Source: Firmicutes bacterium UBA4049 (GTDB lineage Bacteria; Bacillota; Desulfotomaculia; Desulfotomaculales; Nap2-2B). From it: a stretch of DNA of 17,367 bases. The DNA lies in contig DFZT01000024.1 in assembly GCA_002382755.1 (NCBI GenBank), positions 1-17,367 on the forward strand, read 5' to 3'. Positions 15,342 through 17,367 of this stretch are shown here, one piece after another; the stretch's first letter is position 1; every line of letters starts with the position of its first letter. Under the pieces are notes generated by a model. The model was not told the origin of the DNA. It did no database searches and saw nothing but the letters and a program-made list of their open reading frames with translations. The position numbers and the translations under genes are program-made.

Positions 15342-15974
15342 TTAAAACTCCTTCTGGCTCAGTTTAAAAGTAAGCGACTCCAGCCCAACCGACAGATCAT
15401 TATTGATCACCTCAACACCATCTGGGATAACAAGATTTACAGGTGTAAAATTAAGAACACCTTCCAACCCGTTTTCAACCATCTGATCCACTACTTCCTG
15501 GGCGGCGTCTGCAGAAACTGCGATGATTCCTATCCGTACATGCCGGCTTTTTATTATTTCCGGCATTTTATCCATCGGCAAAATCTCAACCCTGCCAATC
15601 CTTTTTCCTATTTTCACCGGATTGTTGTCAAACACCGCGGCAATTGAAAAGCCACGCTTATTAAAGCCCTGGTAACCGCAGATTGCATAACCCAAGGCGC
15701 CTGCCCCAACAAGGATCAGGGGCCATTTTTGATCTAGGCCGAGGATATCTAAAGTGCGGCTTAATAAATCCTTTACTATGTACCCTACCCCGCGTGTGCC
15801 AAAATCTCCGAAATAAGCAAGGTCTTTTCTTACCTGGGCAGGGTTAATGCTTAATCCCTCCGCAATTTCCCCGGATGAGACAGAACCGATTCCTTTTTGA
15901 TTAAGATTCTCCAGGAATCTTGAGTATAACGACAACCTGGCGACAGTCGCTTCAGGTATTCTGGGCGCCTTCAC
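15342..15974 (-). CDS. rex: Redox-sensing transcriptional repressor Rex
   Basis: Senses the NADH/NAD ratio: NAD-bound Rex blocks genes of fermentation and anaerobic respiration, and NADH releases it. From GTG 15974 it has 210 residues. N-terminal winged helix: PEATVARLSLYSRFLENL and INPAQVRKDLAYFGDFGTRGVGY, the recognition region. C-terminal Rossmann domain from about 85, with GAGALG (90-95) binding the dinucleotide. The frame opens at TTG 15980, but this is only 2 nt from GGGGAG, while GTG 15974 is 8 nt away, so I choose the GTG. It heads an operon with the two genes downstream. I saw no clear Rex box in this window. Confidence 0.96.
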   Translation of the reverse strand: MKAPRIPEATVARLSLYSRFLENLNQKGIGSVSSGEIAEGLSINPAQVRKDLAYFGDFGTRGVGYIVKDLLSRTLDILGLDQKWPLILVGAGALGYAICGYQGFNKRGFSIAAVFDNNPVKIGKRIGRVEILPMDKMPEIIKSRHVRIGIIAVSADAAQEVVDQMVENGLEGVLNFTPVNLVIPDGVEVINNDLSVGLESLTFKLSQKEF

Positions 15975-16024
15975 ATTCAAAACTCCCCGGTCAATTACGA
16001 ATAATCAGAACATTGATACTTATT

Positions 16025-16054
16025 AGGATAGATCAGCGCCTCATTACCTGTCAA
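16025..16054 (-). promoter_or_regulatory. Possible promoter of rex
   Basis: Minus strand: perfect -35 TTGACA (16049-16054), 18-nt spacer, weak -10 TATCCT (16025-16030). It lies right after the hemL stop. Confidence 0.45.
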
Positions 16055-16065
16055 ATTATTTTTTT

Positions 16066-17349
16066 TTACAGAATATTTTGCACGGCTTGAATGGTCAGAT
16101 CAATTTCTTCGTCACTATGTGCGGAAGAAATAAACCAGGTTTCAAATTGGGATGGCGCAAGGTAAATCCCCTGATCAAGCATTTTCTTAAAAAATTGCGC
16201 GTAACGATTCGTATCTGACCTGCAGGCGGAATTATAATCTTTCACCCGGTCCGCTGTGAAAAACAAAGAAACCATAGAGCCGACCCTGTTAATTGTAACC
16301 CCGGCGCCGGATTCAGCGGCAGCCCGGGCAAGGCCGCCGGCCAGGCGCGCTCCTTTGCTTTCCAGATGATCATAAAAACCGTCTTGCTTTAGAATCTTTA
16401 AAGTCGCCAAACCTGCCGTCACGGCAAGCGGGTTTCCCGAAAGCGTTCCGGCCTGATACACCGGACCCTGGGGGGCTACCCGTTCCATAATTTCCCGCCT
16501 GCTGCCGTATGCCCCTACCGGCAGGCCTCCGCCAATCACTTTCCCAAGACAGGTTATGTCCGGTTTGACGCCGTACAGTTCCTGCGCTCCGCCGTACGCG
16601 ACCCTGAAGCCAGTGATAACCTCGTCAAAAATGAGTAAAGAACCAAAGCTTCCGGTCAGATCACGGATGCCCTTTAAAAAACCCGGTTCGGGCGGCGCCA
16701 CACCCATATTTCCGGCAACCGGCTCAACGATCACAGCGGCAATATCCTTGCCTTCCTTCTTAAAAACAGCCTCAAGCATGTCCAGGTTGTTGTAGTCTGA
16801 AACAATTATCTCAGCCGCGGCGCTCCCGGGCACCCCCGGGCTGTCCGGCAAACCAAGCGTCATCGAACCCGAACCGGCCTTAACCAGCATAGAGTCGGCG
16901 TGGCCGTGATAACAGCCCTCAAATTTGATAATCTTATCCCGGCCTGTAAAAGCACGGGCAAGCCTTAAGGAACTCATTACCGCTTCCGTGCCCGAATTGA
17001 CCAGGCGCACCATATCAATAGAAGGTACGGCGGCGGCAATTTCACTCGCCAGGTTTATTTCCAGTTCAGTCGGGGCGCCGTAGCTTGTCCCCAGTTCCAC
17101 GCATTCCTTCAGCGCTTTCACAATTTCATGATGGCAGTGTCCGAGAATCAAGGGTCCCCAGGAGCATACATAATCTATGTACTTGTTCCCGTCAGCATCA
17201 AAAATATTGCTGCCCCGGCCTTTTTTGATAAAAACAGGGTTTCCCCCAACCGCTTTGAATGCCCGGACAGGGCTGTTGACACCGCCCGGAATGTACTGTT
17301 TGGCCTGGTTGTATAAAGCGGCCGAATTAAGATATCTTTTTTCCTGCAT
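16066..17349 (-). CDS. hemL: Glutamate-1-semialdehyde 2,1-aminomutase
   Basis: Converts glutamate-1-semialdehyde to 5-aminolevulinate, the last step of the C5 route to heme, siroheme and cobalamin. It needs pyridoxal or pyridoxamine phosphate. The 427 residues are full length. Seen: [17 protein letters not shown] (20-36), [16 protein letters not shown] (117-132, cofactor phosphate), [10 protein letters not shown] (143-152), [11 protein letters not shown] (206-216), FDEVITGFR (241-249), and the Schiff-base lysine K270 in [16 protein letters not shown]. The start is ATG 17349 with a modest AGGA site 7 nt upstream. Upstream hem genes would lie beyond the window end. No terminator is visible between it and rex, so read-through into rex is possible. 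Confidence 0.97.
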   Translation of the reverse strand: MQEKRYLNSAALYNQAKQYIPGGVNSPVRAFKAVGGNPVFIKKGRGSNIFDADGNKYIDYVCSWGPLILGHCHHEIVKALKECVELGTSYGAPTELEINLASEIAAAVPSIDMVRLVNSGTEAVMSSLRLARAFTGRDKIIKFEGCYHGHADSMLVKAGSGSMTLGLPDSPGVPGSAAAEIIVSDYNNLDMLEAVFKKEGKDIAAVIVEPVAGNMGVAPPEPGFLKGIRDLTGSFGSLLIFDEVITGFRVAYGGAQELYGVKPDITCLGKVIGGGLPVGAYGSRREIMERVAPQGPVYQAGTLSGNPLAVTAGLATLKILKQDGFYDHLESKGARLAGGLARAAAESGAGVTINRVGSMVSLFFTADRVKDYNSACRSDTNRYAQFFKKMLDQGIYLAPSQFETWFISSAHSDEEIDLTIQAVQNIL

Positions 17350-17367
17350 CGTTTATTCCTGCCTTTT

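Noticed and set aside
15981..16065. Search for a Rex operator upstream of rex
   Set aside because: No TTGTGAA-N4-TTCACAA or TTGTTAA-N4-TTAACAA type site could be seen, so autoregulation is not claimed.

Overview
The window looks like ordinary chromosome of a Gram-positive, probably anaerobic, member of the Clostridia. A Peptococcaceae-type organism (Desulfotomaculum/Pelotomaculum-like) is my inference from memory of gene order and protein style, not from a search. Signs for Firmicutes are strong AGGAGG/AGGTGA ribosome binding sites, frequent GTG and TTG starts, SigA-like TTGACA-17-TATAAT promoters, long-form HPF next to secA and prfB, split transketolase, a Rex repressor and the smpB-ssrA pair. 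I see no transposase, integrase, CRISPR array, prophage or attachment site.

Layout. 1-1016: tmRNA (ssrA, minus) lies 7 nt after smpB, and an intergenic region is shared with the divergent ornithine cyclodeaminase-family gene (1017-1976, plus). 1968-5849, minus: prfB, a YitT-type membrane protein and the two transketolase halves form a tight series running on from secA (5878-8499). The last of them overlaps the ocd-like gene tail to tail. 8589-9511: hpf (long hibernation factor) and a cold-shock protein, each with its own promoter. 9572-10360: a Sir2-type deacylase. 10499-10586: tRNA-Leu(CAG) with a clear promoter and terminator. 10799-11920: a small membrane/zinc-ribbon protein and an FmdB-type zinc ribbon protein. 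12089-13314: a YgjP/M48-like metallohydrolase and a PaaI-type thioesterase. 13536-13652: an unrecognised 38-residue hydrophobic ORF, plus strand, ending just before a strong terminator. 13936-14367: Hsp20. 14440-15974, minus: rex, a TIGR00725/LOG-like protein and a YjbQ family protein in an operon. 16066-17349: hemL.

Function. Much of the window is translation and stress housekeeping: ribosome rescue (tmRNA, SmpB), termination (RF2), ribosome hibernation (HPF), cold shock, Hsp20 and protein export (SecA). Metabolic genes cover the pentose phosphate pathway, tetrapyrrole synthesis and NAD-linked regulation (Rex, Sir2).

The main corrections over plain ORF calling are: (1) prfB is a programmed +1 frameshift gene starting at TTG 5849; (2) secA, cobB, tktN, rex and the thioesterase have starts moved to codons correctly spaced from their ribosome binding sites; (3) smpB has a promoter whose predicted start point falls on its ATG, suggesting a leaderless mRNA; (4) a small ORF at 13536 is too short for usual gene calling. 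I found no large novel system. The best candidates for new biology are that small ORF and several regulatory leaders.
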